A stretch of 64,000 nucleotides of DNA from Sphingomonas sp. HMP6. Lineage in GTDB: Bacteria; Pseudomonadota; Alphaproteobacteria; Sphingomonadales; Sphingomonadaceae. Where the stretch lies: NCBI RefSeq assembly GCF_013374095.1, contig NZ_AP022672.1, positions 1,921,501-1,985,500 of the forward strand, written 5' to 3'. Numbering within the stretch: the stretch's first letter is position 1; every line of letters begins with the position of its first letter. The translations under genes were made by a program, and so were the position numbers. Below, one piece after another: positions 1-6,807 of the stretch. The notes below the pieces were generated by a model that saw only the letters and a program-made list of their open reading frames with translations, did not search any database and had not been told where the DNA came from.

Positions 1-951
1 GAGGCTGCTCGCCTCGATGCGAGCAACGACGCGACGTTCGGTATTCCCCCAGGTTTTCGCAGCGTAGCGCGTCTCTGCGTAACGCCTTAGTTCGACCAGT
101 CCCTGCAATGCCCGGTCGGTCGCGCAGGCATCGCCTTCCCGAACGATGACGGGATCGGCGTGGAGCGTGCGGTTGCCGGGCAGCCCGAAGATGTAGTCGA
201 TTCCGTTCGCCTCGCACCAGGCCATCGGCTCTGGCCGACCGTAATGACCATCGCCGCGCAGCGTGATCCGGGTATCGGGCCAGTGGCGACGGATACGTCG
301 CACGAGCCGGCGAACATGGCCGGCGACTTCCTTGCCCGACGGCGTTTTGCCGGTGCGCAGCAGCATCGCAACCGGCCGCCCGGTAGCGGTGTCGTAGACA
401 TGGATCGGCAGGAAGCAGCGCTCGCCGTAGTGGCCGTTCCAGAAAGAGAGCTGCTGCGCGCCGTGTACGACGTCGACGGTATCATCGATGTCGAGCGTCA
501 CCGCCGCAGGTGGCACGGGGTAGCTCGCGCAATAAAGGTCGACCAGCGTACCGGTCAGACGGATCAACTCGCGCGTAGTCGGCGCGTTTTCCCACCGGCT
601 CATCGTCGGCTGGCTGGCCAGCCCGAACGGATCACCCGGCAGTTTGCCGAGCGCCAGCTTGAACCCTGGATCATGCCGCAGGGCGTCGAGATCATTGGCG
701 TCTTCATACCCACACGAGATCGCGAGCATGCGGGCGCGCAAGATGTCGGCGACCCGGTGGATCACCCGACCCTGATCGCGCGGATCAGCGATGCAGGCGG
801 CGAGCCGATCCGCGATCCCCAACCGCCGCTCGGCCTGTGCGAGCAGTAGCACGCCGCCGTCCGACGTCAGCCGACCGCCGTCGAACGCGGCGGTGATTTT
901 TCGACCACGAATGGCTGGGAAGGTGAAGGAGAACCCACTATCGTCGGCCAT
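1..951 (-). CDS. IS1380-family transposase, C-terminus outside window
   Basis: DDE-type transposase. Residues 1-317 are present, starting MADDSGFSFTFPAI at 951, and match the 450-residue protein of the second copy. The first two likely catalytic aspartates are visible (LDIDDTVDVVHGAQ and LRGDGHYG). The last catalytic glutamate (ARGQAENL in copy 2) falls beyond base 1. The gene would be intact only if the missing 402 bases are intact upstream of this window. Confidence 0.93.
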   Translation of the reverse strand, partial: MADDSGFSFTFPAIRGRKITAAFDGGRLTSDGGVLLLAQAERRLGIADRLAACIADPRDQGRVIHRVADILRARMLAISCGYEDANDLDALRHDPGFKLALGKLPGDPFGLASQPTMSRWENAPTTRELIRLTGTLVDLYCASYPVPPAAVTLDIDDTVDVVHGAQQLSFWNGHYGERCFLPIHVYDTATGRPVAMLLRTGKTPSGKEVAGHVRRLVRRIRRHWPDTRITLRGDGHYGRPEPMAWCEANGIDYIFGLPGNRTLHADPVIVREGDACATDRALQGLVELRRYAETRYAAKTWGNTERRVVARIEASSL

Positions 952-1073
952 GGCGGTCGTGGCACTTTCTGTCTGGAGCAGAGGGATGGCGTAAGCACCC
1001 TTTCTCTACTCCAAACCAAAGACTTAGACCACGATCGCCACCACCGATTATCGCTCCCGATGAATAATCCGGG
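1..1073 (-). mobile_element. IS1380-family insertion sequence, copy 1 (cut by left window edge)
   Basis: Bases 1-1073 match 4198-5270, the second copy, through the right end. The element ends in CCGGG at 1073, followed by CTAG at 1074-1077. CTAG is the probable 4-bp target duplication, by analogy with the TTAG of copy 2. The left end and its duplication lie outside the window. The near identity of the two copies implies recent transposition. Confidence 0.93.
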
Positions 1074-1101
1074 CTAGGCGGTCGGGAGGGTATCCGGTGG
1101 C

Positions 1102-1509
1102 TCACCGCAGCGCAGCGATCCGCGCTTCGGCCTCCGCCACCTGGTCGATCATCCCCAGCGCTGCATAACGCGTCAGCGCCTCCGCCCAGAACACGATCGC
1201 GGTTTCGTCATCGCCGGTCGCCGACGCCTGCAACGCGGCACAGCGCAGGGCGTCGGCACGCGCCATCGGCGGAACATCGGGATGCGCCTGGTACAAAGCG
1301 AGCACTTCGGCGGCGGGCGTGGCTGCATCTTCGGCCAATCCCCCCTCGATCAGAATTTCGACAAGCTGGCGGATCGCATCGCCCAGCACCACCGTCTCGC
1401 CACCGCGAAGCAAGGCGATCGCGCGGCGTTGATGCAGTGCCGCCTCATAAGAGTCGCCGCTCTCGCGTGCCGCCCGCGCGCTTGCGATCTGGCTGAGTGC
1501 GTCGCTCAT
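1102..1509 (-). CDS. Tetratricopeptide-like hypothetical protein
   Basis: A 135-residue, alanine-rich, predicted all-helical protein beginning MSDALSQIASARAARESGD. The helix pairs around residues 20-35 (YEAALHQRRAIALL) and 95-110 (ETAIVFWAEALTRYAAL) resemble TPR or helical-hairpin repeats, so a scaffold role is possible. The start overlaps the stop of the upstream thioesterase gene as ATGA (1506-1509), so the three genes from 2335 to 1102 are translationally coupled. I do not recognise a family. A longer in-frame start exists at 1572, but the ATGA overlap argues for 1509. Confidence 0.75.
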   Translation of the reverse strand: MSDALSQIASARAARESGDSYEAALHQRRAIALLRGGETVVLGDAIRQLVEILIEGGLAEDAATPAAEVLALYQAHPDVPPMARADALRCAALQASATGDDETAIVFWAEALTRYAALGMIDQVAEAEARIAALR

Positions 1510-1886
1510 CCGCGCACAATCAAATAGTTCATCCGGGCCGCTGCAATCGGCTTGGCCGCATCGTCCTGCCACGCGATCGCCTCGACATTAGCGACCCGCC
1601 CGCCCAGCCGCGTGACGCAGCCGCGCGCGAAGGTCGGTTTCTCGCGCCCGCCGCGCATGAAATCGACGGTCACATTGATCGGCTTGATCTGCCCGCCGCC
1701 GTCGGCCGCGAGGGCGTGGCGCAGTGCGACGATTGCCGCCATCTCCAGCAAGCCGCCGATCGCACCGCCGTGGAGATAGCCCGGCCGCCCGAGCACGGTA
1801 TCGGCGCTCGGCATCGTCAGCAGCGTCGGATCTTCGCCAGGTACCGGGGCGATTCCAAGCAGTTGGGCATAGGGTGGTAAGGTCAT
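1506..1886 (-). CDS. PaaI/hotdog-fold thioesterase
   Basis: A 126-residue single hotdog domain. The segment GRPGYLHGGAIGGLLEMAA (about residues 34-52) is the HGG-containing helix typical of PaaI/YdiI-type acyl-CoA thioesterases. The later INVTVDFMRGG strand and GRVANVEAIAW complete the fold. It presumably hydrolyses a small or aromatic acyl-CoA; the substrate cannot be told from sequence. It overlaps both neighbours by 4 bases (ATGA) and lies next to a second, diverged thioesterase, suggesting a hetero-oligomer or two specificities. Confidence 0.88.
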   Translation of the reverse strand: MTLPPYAQLLGIAPVPGEDPTLLTMPSADTVLGRPGYLHGGAIGGLLEMAAIVALRHALAADGGGQIKPINVTVDFMRGGREKPTFARGCVTRLGGRVANVEAIAWQDDAAKPIAAARMNYLIVRG

Positions 1887-2335
1887 GCGCCCGCTCCAGC
1901 AGGGGCGTCGGTGAACATGAAGGTGCCGGCGACATGCGCGAGCGGATCGGCCGGATCGCCGTCATGCGCCTGCCCGCGCACGAACGAGATCGAGCGCGTG
2001 ATGCGGTAGCATTCGCCGCGGCCGAACACCGCCTTGCCCGGGGTTGCGGGGCGGAGATAGTCGATCCGCAGATCGAGCGTCGCATGCGGACGAAAGCGGC
2101 CGAGCCGGGTCCACACCGCGAGGCTGGTCGCCATATCCATCATCGTCAGGATCGGACCCGAGGCGAGCACGCCGCTGTCAGGATCGCCAATTAATTCAGC
2201 GCGGTACGGCAAATGCAGTTCGACCCAATCGGCCCCGTGCGCGTGATAGGTCAGCCCCAGCAAACCGCCATGCCCGCCGACGCCGTGCCGCAGGAAACGG
2301 TGCGGATCGAAGGCGGGTGGCTGGTCAGGAAACAT
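1883..2335 (-). CDS. PaaI/hotdog-fold thioesterase, first gene of operon
   Basis: A 150-residue hotdog-fold protein starting MFPDQPPAFDPHRF. Family features are GLTYHAHGADWVELHLPY, the loop before the central helix (LASGPILTMMDMATSLAVW) and LDLRIDYLRPATPGKAVFG. The residue normally Gly-Gly after His in PaaI is replaced by GPILTMMD, the variant typical of the 'DUF4442/PaaI-like' branch. The ATG at 2335 follows GGAAGGA closely; an in-frame ATG at 2362 would add 9 residues but has no visible ribosome-binding site. It heads a three-gene minus-strand operon. Confidence 0.87.
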   Translation of the reverse strand: MFPDQPPAFDPHRFLRHGVGGHGGLLGLTYHAHGADWVELHLPYRAELIGDPDSGVLASGPILTMMDMATSLAVWTRLGRFRPHATLDLRIDYLRPATPGKAVFGRGECYRITRSISFVRGQAHDGDPADPLAHVAGTFMFTDAPAGAGA

Positions 2336-2475
2336 GCGTCCTTCCGTACCGCAATGCAGCATCAGCGCAAGAGCATGTGCTCGGGTGCCATGTTACAGCG
2401 ATTTAACTAAGCGCCGGAACGGCGCCCGAATTACCCTCCGATGCGCGGACTCATCCGCATTTTTGGGGGCGGCCG

Positions 2476-2634
2476 ATGGAAAGTTTCAGCATCGATATCA
2501 ATCACATCGTCGATCTCGCGACGCAAGTGGGGACGAGCGGCGCGATCCGGTCGCTCGAACTCGTCGGTGATGACGTGTTCGATTACATCATCGGCGTCGC
2601 GATCCTGATTTATGAGGTGCATCCCTTCCTGTGA
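2476..2634 (+). CDS. Small hypothetical protein (52 aa)
   Basis: A 52-residue ORF starting MESFSIDINHIVDLATQVGT and ending IYEVHPFL, preceded by a G-rich ribosome-binding site (GGGGGCGG). Its last bases overlap the GTG start of the next reading frame as GTGA (2631-2634), the usual sign of coupled translation. The composition (acidic, Ile/Val-rich C-terminus) could form one hydrophobic helix. No family recognised. The overlap is the main reason to call it real. Confidence 0.55.
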   Translation: MESFSIDINHIVDLATQVGTSGAIRSLELVGDDVFDYIIGVAILIYEVHPFL

Positions 2635-3185
2635 CGGCACTGCCAGAGCGGGCTGCGCTGGAGGCGGCGGCGGGGCGGTCTTTTGCTGTGGCCGCCACAT
2701 TTCGGGGGGGCGCTCCGTATCGCGGATTGGAGCTTTTGTTCGCCGAAGTTGCGGTTGAGCGTGCGGTTTTGAGGCTGCTCAGCGATCATGGCTGGGTTGG
2801 CGAGCTGATTGCGCCGCACATCACCGCATTCGCCGAGGATCCGTGGTTCGAACCGCCGTTTCGGGTGGCGCGTGACGGTTTGCGGATCGGGACGGTGCTG
2901 CTCGAGAATCCCGAAGTCTCGATCGCCGCGACGGTACTGTCCGCCGATGCGCTCGCCACCGTGCCGCCGCCGCGATCGGTGGTGGTGCCGGGGCGGGTGA
3001 CGGTGACGCGCTATGTCCGATCGGGGGGTGCGCGGATGCGGCTGTGGGAAGCTGAGGCGATGCGCGCGGGCTTCTCCGCGGGGAACGGGCGCGCACCCAA
3101 CCATCAGATGAATATCCCCGATCAAAGGCACCGAGTAGGTGACGAACTGGCCTATCGGTATCATGCGGCCACGATACTATGGCGT
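2631..3185 (+). pseudogene. Probable truncated hypothetical gene, reads in frame into the downstream regulator
   Basis: From GTG 2631 an open frame runs 185 codons and continues without a stop into the LuxR-type regulator at 3186. Residues 1-145 look like a folded protein (DPWFEPPFRVARDGLRIG, PGRVTVTRYVRSGG, RMRLWEAEAM). After about residue 150 the translation loses protein-like character (APNHQMNIPDQRHRV). I interpret this as the 5' part of an unrecognised gene coupled to the 52-aa ORF, its 3' end lost and the remainder joined to sequence upstream of the regulator. The alternative is a genuine 335-residue fusion. Confidence 0.45.
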
Positions 3186-3638
3186 ATGGAAAAGGGCCGA
3201 ATCGCAGCGCTTACCAAACAGCAGCTTGCCTGCTTGCGTAAGGTTGCCGAACTGAAGAAATCGGAGGTCATCGCTTTCGAGCTTGGAATTTCGCCAAAGA
3301 CCGTAGACGCCCATATTGCCGAGGCGTGCCGCAGGTTGGGCGCATCATCACGTCGCGAGGCCGCGCGGATGATACTCGCAGAAACCGAGGGTTTTTCCCC
3401 TAAGGTCATTCTCCCGATAGCGGTGGAAGCGTCCGACCCGCACTTTGAGATGTCGGTCGGGGATGGTACCAATTCGGTTCGAGATAATCATCGCGAACCC
3501 ACTTACGAGTTCCAACCCCCTTCCCCGACGAACATTGCAATCACTGGGGGTGCTGAAGATGTTCAACTGCTTGTCGCCCTGAAAACCGCAATGCTGATCG
3601 TCGCGATTGCGACGGGTATTATACTGGCCTTAGCCTGA
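3186..3638 (+). CDS. LuxR-type helix-turn-helix regulator, 3' end displaced by IS insertion
   Basis: Starts MEKGRIAALTKQQLACLRKV. The stretch of about residues 8-65 (LGISPKTVDAHIAEACRRLG) is a GerE/LuxR DNA-binding helix-turn-helix. A linker and a C-terminal hydrophobic segment (TAMLIVAIATGIILAL) follow, suggesting a membrane-anchored regulator. The reading frame stops at 3636-3638, which is inside the left end of the IS1380 element. Joining the two TTAG duplications restores a frame that continues VAFKSVVGSAEEL and ends at 5352-5354, giving about 175 residues. So the native C-terminal tail of 26 residues is lost here and replaced by one alanine. Confidence 0.72.
   Translation: MEKGRIAALTKQQLACLRKVAELKKSEVIAFELGISPKTVDAHIAEACRRLGASSRREAARMILAETEGFSPKVILPIAVEASDPHFEMSVGDGTNSVRDNHREPTYEFQPPSPTNIAITGGAEDVQLLVALKTAMLIVAIATGIILALA
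3630..3633. repeat. Left target-site duplication TTAG of IS1380 copy 2
   Basis: TTAG at 3630-3633 is repeated at 5271-5274, directly outside the terminal inverted repeats. A 4-bp duplication fits the IS1380 family. Confidence 0.9.
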
Positions 3639-5270
3639 TCTATTCACCGGCAGCGTTTCTCAGCCGATGGGTCAGCGCAGGCGTCGTGTAGCCGCAGGCA
3701 GGGCGCATGGGTCCCAAGCGCCTGTCTCATCGCGGGTTCACAGTTTGGGGCGGAGTTGATGGGCGGGGTTCGTTTGGCGGCCACTGCCGCATCGATCATG
3801 GTCCCGTGGTGCGCAAGTTGAGCGCGATGGATCGGAACAGCGCGGCATCGGGACAGGCGCTTGCGAAGGCGATGCGGATGCGGCTGGTGGTTTCGACGAC
3901 GCGCGCGGCGACCTTGAGCAGCCGCAGGCGGATGGTCGCGAACTCGGCGGTGCGGAGCGTGGCGGTTGCGGGCATAGCGTGCCGCACGGCCCACATCAGC
4001 CAGTAGGCGGCGGTGTGAAGGATGAGCCGCATCTGATTGGCGTTGGCCGAGCAGCAGGAGGTTCGGTCGCTCTTCAGCTGCGTTTTATGCAGCTTGATCA
4101 AGTTTTCCGCCTGGCCGCGGGCGCAGTAAAGCGTGTCATAGATCCGTTCAGCGCTGCCCTCGGCAAGCGAGGTGACAACGAGGCGGATGTCGAGGCCGAG
4201 GCTGCTCGCCTCGATGCGAGCAACGACGCGACGTTCGGTATTCCCCCAGGTTTTCGCAGCGTAGCGCGTCTCTGCGTAACGCCTTAGTTCGACCAGTCCC
4301 TGCAATGCCCGGTCGGTCGCGCAGGCATCGCCTTCCCGAACGATGACGGGATCGGCGTGGAGCGTGCGGTTGCCGGGCAGCCCGAAGATGTAGTCGATTC
4401 CGTTCGCCTCGCACCAGGCCATCGGCTCTGGCCGACCGTAATGACCATCGCCGCGCAGCGTGATCCGGGTATCGGGCCAGTGGCGACGGATACGTCGCAC
4501 GAGCCGGCGAACATGGCCGGCGACTTCCTTGCCCGACGGCGTTTTGCCGGTGCGCAGCAGCATCGCAACCGGCCGCCCGGTAGCGGTGTCGTAGACATGG
4601 ATCGGCAGGAAGCAGCGCTCGCCGTAGTGGCCGTTCCAGAAAGAGAGCTGCTGCGCGCCGTGTACGACGTCGACGGTATCATCGATGTCGAGCGTCACCG
4701 CCGCAGGTGGCACGGGGTAGCTCGCGCAATAAAGGTCGACCAGCGTACCGGTCAGACGGATCAACTCGCGCGTAGTCGGCGCGTTTTCCCACCGGCTCAT
4801 CGTCGGCTGGCTGGCCAGCCCGAACGGATCACCCGGCAGTTTGCCGAGCGCCAGCTTGAACCCTGGATCATGCCGCAGGGCGTCGAGATCATTGGCGTCT
4901 TCATACCCACACGAGATCGCGAGCATGCGGGCGCGCAAGATGTCGGCGACCCGGTGGATCACCCGACCCTGATCGCGCGGATCAGCGATGCAGGCGGCGA
5001 GCCGATCCGCGATCCCCAACCGCCGCTCGGCCTGTGCGAGCAGTAGCACGCCGCCGTCCGACGTCAGCCGACCGCCGTCGAACGCGGCGGTGATTTTTCG
5101 ACCACGAATGGCTGGGAAGGTGAAGGAGAACCCACTATCGTCGGCCATGGCGGTCGTGGCACTTTCTGTCTGGAGCAGAGGGATGGCGTAAGCACCCTTT
5201 CTCTACTCCAAACCAAAGACTTAGACCACGATCGCCACCACCGATTATCGCTCCCGATGAATAATCCGGG
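3634..5270 (-). mobile_element. IS1380-family insertion sequence, copy 2 (complete, 1637 bp)
   Basis: The left end begins CCTGATCTATTCACCGGCAG (3634) and the right end, read on the minus strand, begins CCCGGATTATTCATCGGGAG (5270). Sixteen of the first 22 bases match, giving imperfect terminal inverted repeats. A TTAG duplication flanks both ends. One transposase gene fills most of the element, with about 160 bases of non-coding sequence left of its stop. The insertion lies at the 3' end of the LuxR-type regulator gene. Confidence 0.95.
3796..5148 (-). CDS. IS1380-family transposase
   Basis: A complete 450-residue DDE transposase, starting MADDSGFSFTFPAIRGR. Likely catalytic residues lie in LDIDDTVDVVHGAQ (about residue 150), LRGDGHYG (about 225) and YCARGQAENLIK (about 345), the D-D-E pattern of the family. 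No frameshift or stop is seen, so the copy is probably active. The gene reads from the right terminal repeat towards the left. Confidence 0.96.
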   Translation of the reverse strand: MADDSGFSFTFPAIRGRKITAAFDGGRLTSDGGVLLLAQAERRLGIADRLAACIADPRDQGRVIHRVADILRARMLAISCGYEDANDLDALRHDPGFKLALGKLPGDPFGLASQPTMSRWENAPTTRELIRLTGTLVDLYCASYPVPPAAVTLDIDDTVDVVHGAQQLSFWNGHYGERCFLPIHVYDTATGRPVAMLLRTGKTPSGKEVAGHVRRLVRRIRRHWPDTRITLRGDGHYGRPEPMAWCEANGIDYIFGLPGNRTLHADPVIVREGDACATDRALQGLVELRRYAETRYAAKTWGNTERRVVARIEASSLGLDIRLVVTSLAEGSAERIYDTLYCARGQAENLIKLHKTQLKSDRTSCCSANANQMRLILHTAAYWLMWAVRHAMPATATLRTAEFATIRLRLLKVAARVVETTSRIRIAFASACPDAALFRSIALNLRTTGP

Positions 5271-5274
5271 TTAG
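5271..5274. repeat. Right target-site duplication TTAG of IS1380 copy 2
   Basis: Matches TTAG at 3630-3633. The 80 bases after it (5275-5354) are the displaced 3' end of the interrupted regulator gene. Confidence 0.9.
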
Positions 5275-5354
5275 TGGCCTTCAAATCGGTTGTCGGCAGC
5301 GCAGAAGAGCTCGCCAACGCGATCCAACCGCCTCCATCCAATACATCACATTGA
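5275..5354 (+). pseudogene. Displaced 3' end of the LuxR-type regulator gene
   Basis: With one TTAG removed together with the element, codon GTG (3633 joined to 5275-5276) continues in the frame of the regulator and gives 26 residues ending PPPSNTSH before TGA at 5352. The region now has no start of its own. The tail follows the predicted membrane segment, so it would have been the exposed C-terminus. Confidence 0.7.
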
Positions 5355-5358
5355 CCCT

Positions 5359-5379
5359 GCCCCACCGGGCGGGGTGGGG
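5359..5379 (+). promoter_or_regulatory. Hairpin overlapping the ribosome-binding site of the 5388 gene
   Basis: CCCCACC pairs with GGTGGGG around the loop GGGCGG. The 3' arm contains the GGGG-AG ribosome-binding site used by the ATG at 5388. It could end transcription of the upstream gene (no T-run follows, so unlikely as an intrinsic terminator) or modulate translation of the 119-aa protein. Confidence 0.4.
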
Positions 5380-5387
5380 AGATTTTA

Positions 5388-5747
5388 ATGATGCTGAGTA
5401 TCCAAACGAAGCGTTCCATCGTCACGGCCCGCTCCACGCTGGCCCAGAATGTCGCCGAAAGCCTGTTGCCGGCCGAACGCTCTGCCGACGCATCCGCGAT
5501 TTCCGCGTTCAAGTGCGTCACGGCGATGCTTGAGTTGCGTGATACCGCAGGTTTGCCGGTAACTGCCGGAAGCGAGGTCCTTGAGTTGCTGCACGCCGCC
5601 AGTACCCAAGCATTCGCGGCCCAGGCGAGTCTGCGGGCGGCTCATGACAAGTTTGTGGTACTCGCGGACGATTTCGGCATCACTGACTATGCGCCCTACT
5701 GTCCGCCCAACAAGCAATCCCTACAAGCTGTGAAGGCCGCAGCGTAA
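5388..5747 (+). CDS. Hypothetical protein (119 aa), partner of the interrupted regulator
   Basis: A soluble, helix-rich protein of 119 residues with no transmembrane segment. Recognisable stretches are RSTLAQNVAESLLPAERSAD and VTAGSEVLELLHAASTQAF. It follows the regulator gene directly (33 bases in the reconstructed allele), so the two probably formed a unit. Family not recognised with confidence. Two adjacent ATG codons (5388, 5391) are possible starts; GGGGAG lies 6-10 bases upstream. Confidence 0.7.
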   Translation: MMLSIQTKRSIVTARSTLAQNVAESLLPAERSADASAISAFKCVTAMLELRDTAGLPVTAGSEVLELLHAASTQAFAAQASLRAAHDKFVVLADDFGITDYAPYCPPNKQSLQAVKAAA

Positions 5748-5788
5748 ATGTTGACGGACACAGGTGGGTATAGGATCGTTAGTGAGCC

Positions 5789-6247
5789 ATGCCCGCCTGG
5801 ACCGCCCTCTACGTTTCGCTTTTCTTTCCATTGGTCTGTTTAAACTTCGGTGCGGCGCTAAAATGGGGTGGAAGATACGAAATCGAGGCAGCGTCCGGCT
5901 TCCTCGCCGCGACAGTTGCCGAAAGGATCTTGGAGGCGGTTACCCCAGAGGCGTTTTCGGGGTTTGTGACGTTGGTAGCTATAATCGACTTGTCGCTTTT
6001 CATCGCGCTGGCCACGATGGCCATCCAGTCTCAAAAAAAATGGTTGCTGCTCGCGGCAGCGCTTCAATTGCTCGCCTTGTTCGGGCATTTCGCGCGGCTA
6101 TTGGACGACGCCATGACGCCCCTCGCATACGCGATTTTGATGGGGAGTGGTGGATATCCATCGCAGACCCTGCTGTTGATTGGGATCGTCTCGCGCAGCG
6201 CCTCTCGGATCGGAGCGAGGAGCCAGTCAGCGCCCGATGCGAAGTAG
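5789..6247 (+). CDS. Hypothetical membrane protein, about four transmembrane segments
   Basis: 152 residues. Hydrophobic stretches at about residues 4-25 (LYVSLFFPLVCLNFGAAL), 60-80 (FVTLVAIIDLSLFIALATMA), 84-105 (KWLLLAAALQLLALFGHF) and 110-135 suggest four inner-membrane helices with short loops. No motif gives a function. It is encoded near the regulator/119-aa pair in the same direction and may belong to the same accessory patch. Confidence 0.7.
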   Translation: MPAWTALYVSLFFPLVCLNFGAALKWGGRYEIEAASGFLAATVAERILEAVTPEAFSGFVTLVAIIDLSLFIALATMAIQSQKKWLLLAAALQLLALFGHFARLLDDAMTPLAYAILMGSGGYPSQTLLLIGIVSRSASRIGARSQSAPDAK

Positions 6248-6473
6248 ACCCCGCTACCGTCATCGCCACGCTGTCACCTGAACCATTGCCCTGCTGCCGG
6301 TTTGCCAGGCGGTACGGCGAAGAGCAGCGGGTGTGGGCGGAACGATTCTTGGACCAGTTCCGGAACAGCTATGTCGGCGATCTTAATTACGGCGAGGTCG
6401 TCGATGGTATCGCGCACAGCCTCGGTCTGTGGCGGGCATATTTTGACGACATCTACAGGGACTAGCGGATCCG
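6248..6473. other. Gap without a confident gene
   Basis: One plus-strand frame stays open to 6465 and ends FRNSYVGDLNYGEVVDGI…WRAYFDDIYRD, which looks protein-like. It has no start codon after about 6100 other than codons inside the preceding membrane-protein gene. It may be the 3' relic of a gene; I could not identify it. Confidence 0.3.
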
Positions 6474-6764
6474 GTGGTATGCCAACACGCAGCGCCATCT
6501 GCGGCGCGCGACGGACGCCCGCTCGCTCTGCTGCCGCGCGAGTATCGTCTGCTCCTGTATCTGGCGGAGCGCGCGGGTACCGTGGTGTCGCACGACGAAT
6601 TGCTGAGCGCGGTGTGGGGTCTGCGCTTCCACCCCGGTACCAACCTGGTCGCAGCGCATGTGTCGCGGTTGCGCGCGAAACTCGACCGCGGCTTCGAAGT
6701 CGCCATGCTGCACACCGGAAAGGGCGTCGGCTACCGGCTTGCCGTGCCCGAGACGGGCGGCTAG
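6474..6764 (+). CDS. Stand-alone OmpR/PhoB-type winged-helix DNA-binding protein
   Basis: A 96-residue protein that is only the effector domain of an OmpR-type response regulator: LLPREYRLLLYLAERAG, the turn VVSHDELLSAVWG, recognition helix NLVAAHVSRLRAKLDRG and wing MLHTGKGVGYRLA. No receiver domain precedes it. Either it is a naturally short regulator or the 3' remnant of a longer gene. The only near-upstream start is GTG 6474, without a good ribosome-binding site. The gene ends 44 bases before the acyl-CoA ligase gene. Confidence 0.6.
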   Translation: MVCQHAAPSAARDGRPLALLPREYRLLLYLAERAGTVVSHDELLSAVWGLRFHPGTNLVAAHVSRLRAKLDRGFEVAMLHTGKGVGYRLAVPETGG

Positions 6765-6807
6765 CATCGGGTTGCAAAACGAAACCAAAAGCCTGGAGAG
6801 GCCATCC

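Noticed and set aside
2610..3164. Minus-strand open frame of 184 codons
   Set aside because: Translation is Arg/His/Pro-rich with no family features, and it is the complement of the plus-strand frame; no ribosome-binding site.
1..5270. Composite transposon formed by the two IS1380 copies
   Set aside because: Copy 2 has its own TTAG duplication on both sides, so it inserted alone. Copy 1 borders CTAG. The outer ends would need to share one duplication for a composite element.
6030..6045. Run of eight A in the 152-aa membrane gene as a programmed frameshift site
   Set aside because: The unshifted frame gives clear membrane helices on both sides of the run, and the shifted frame is not protein-like directly after it.
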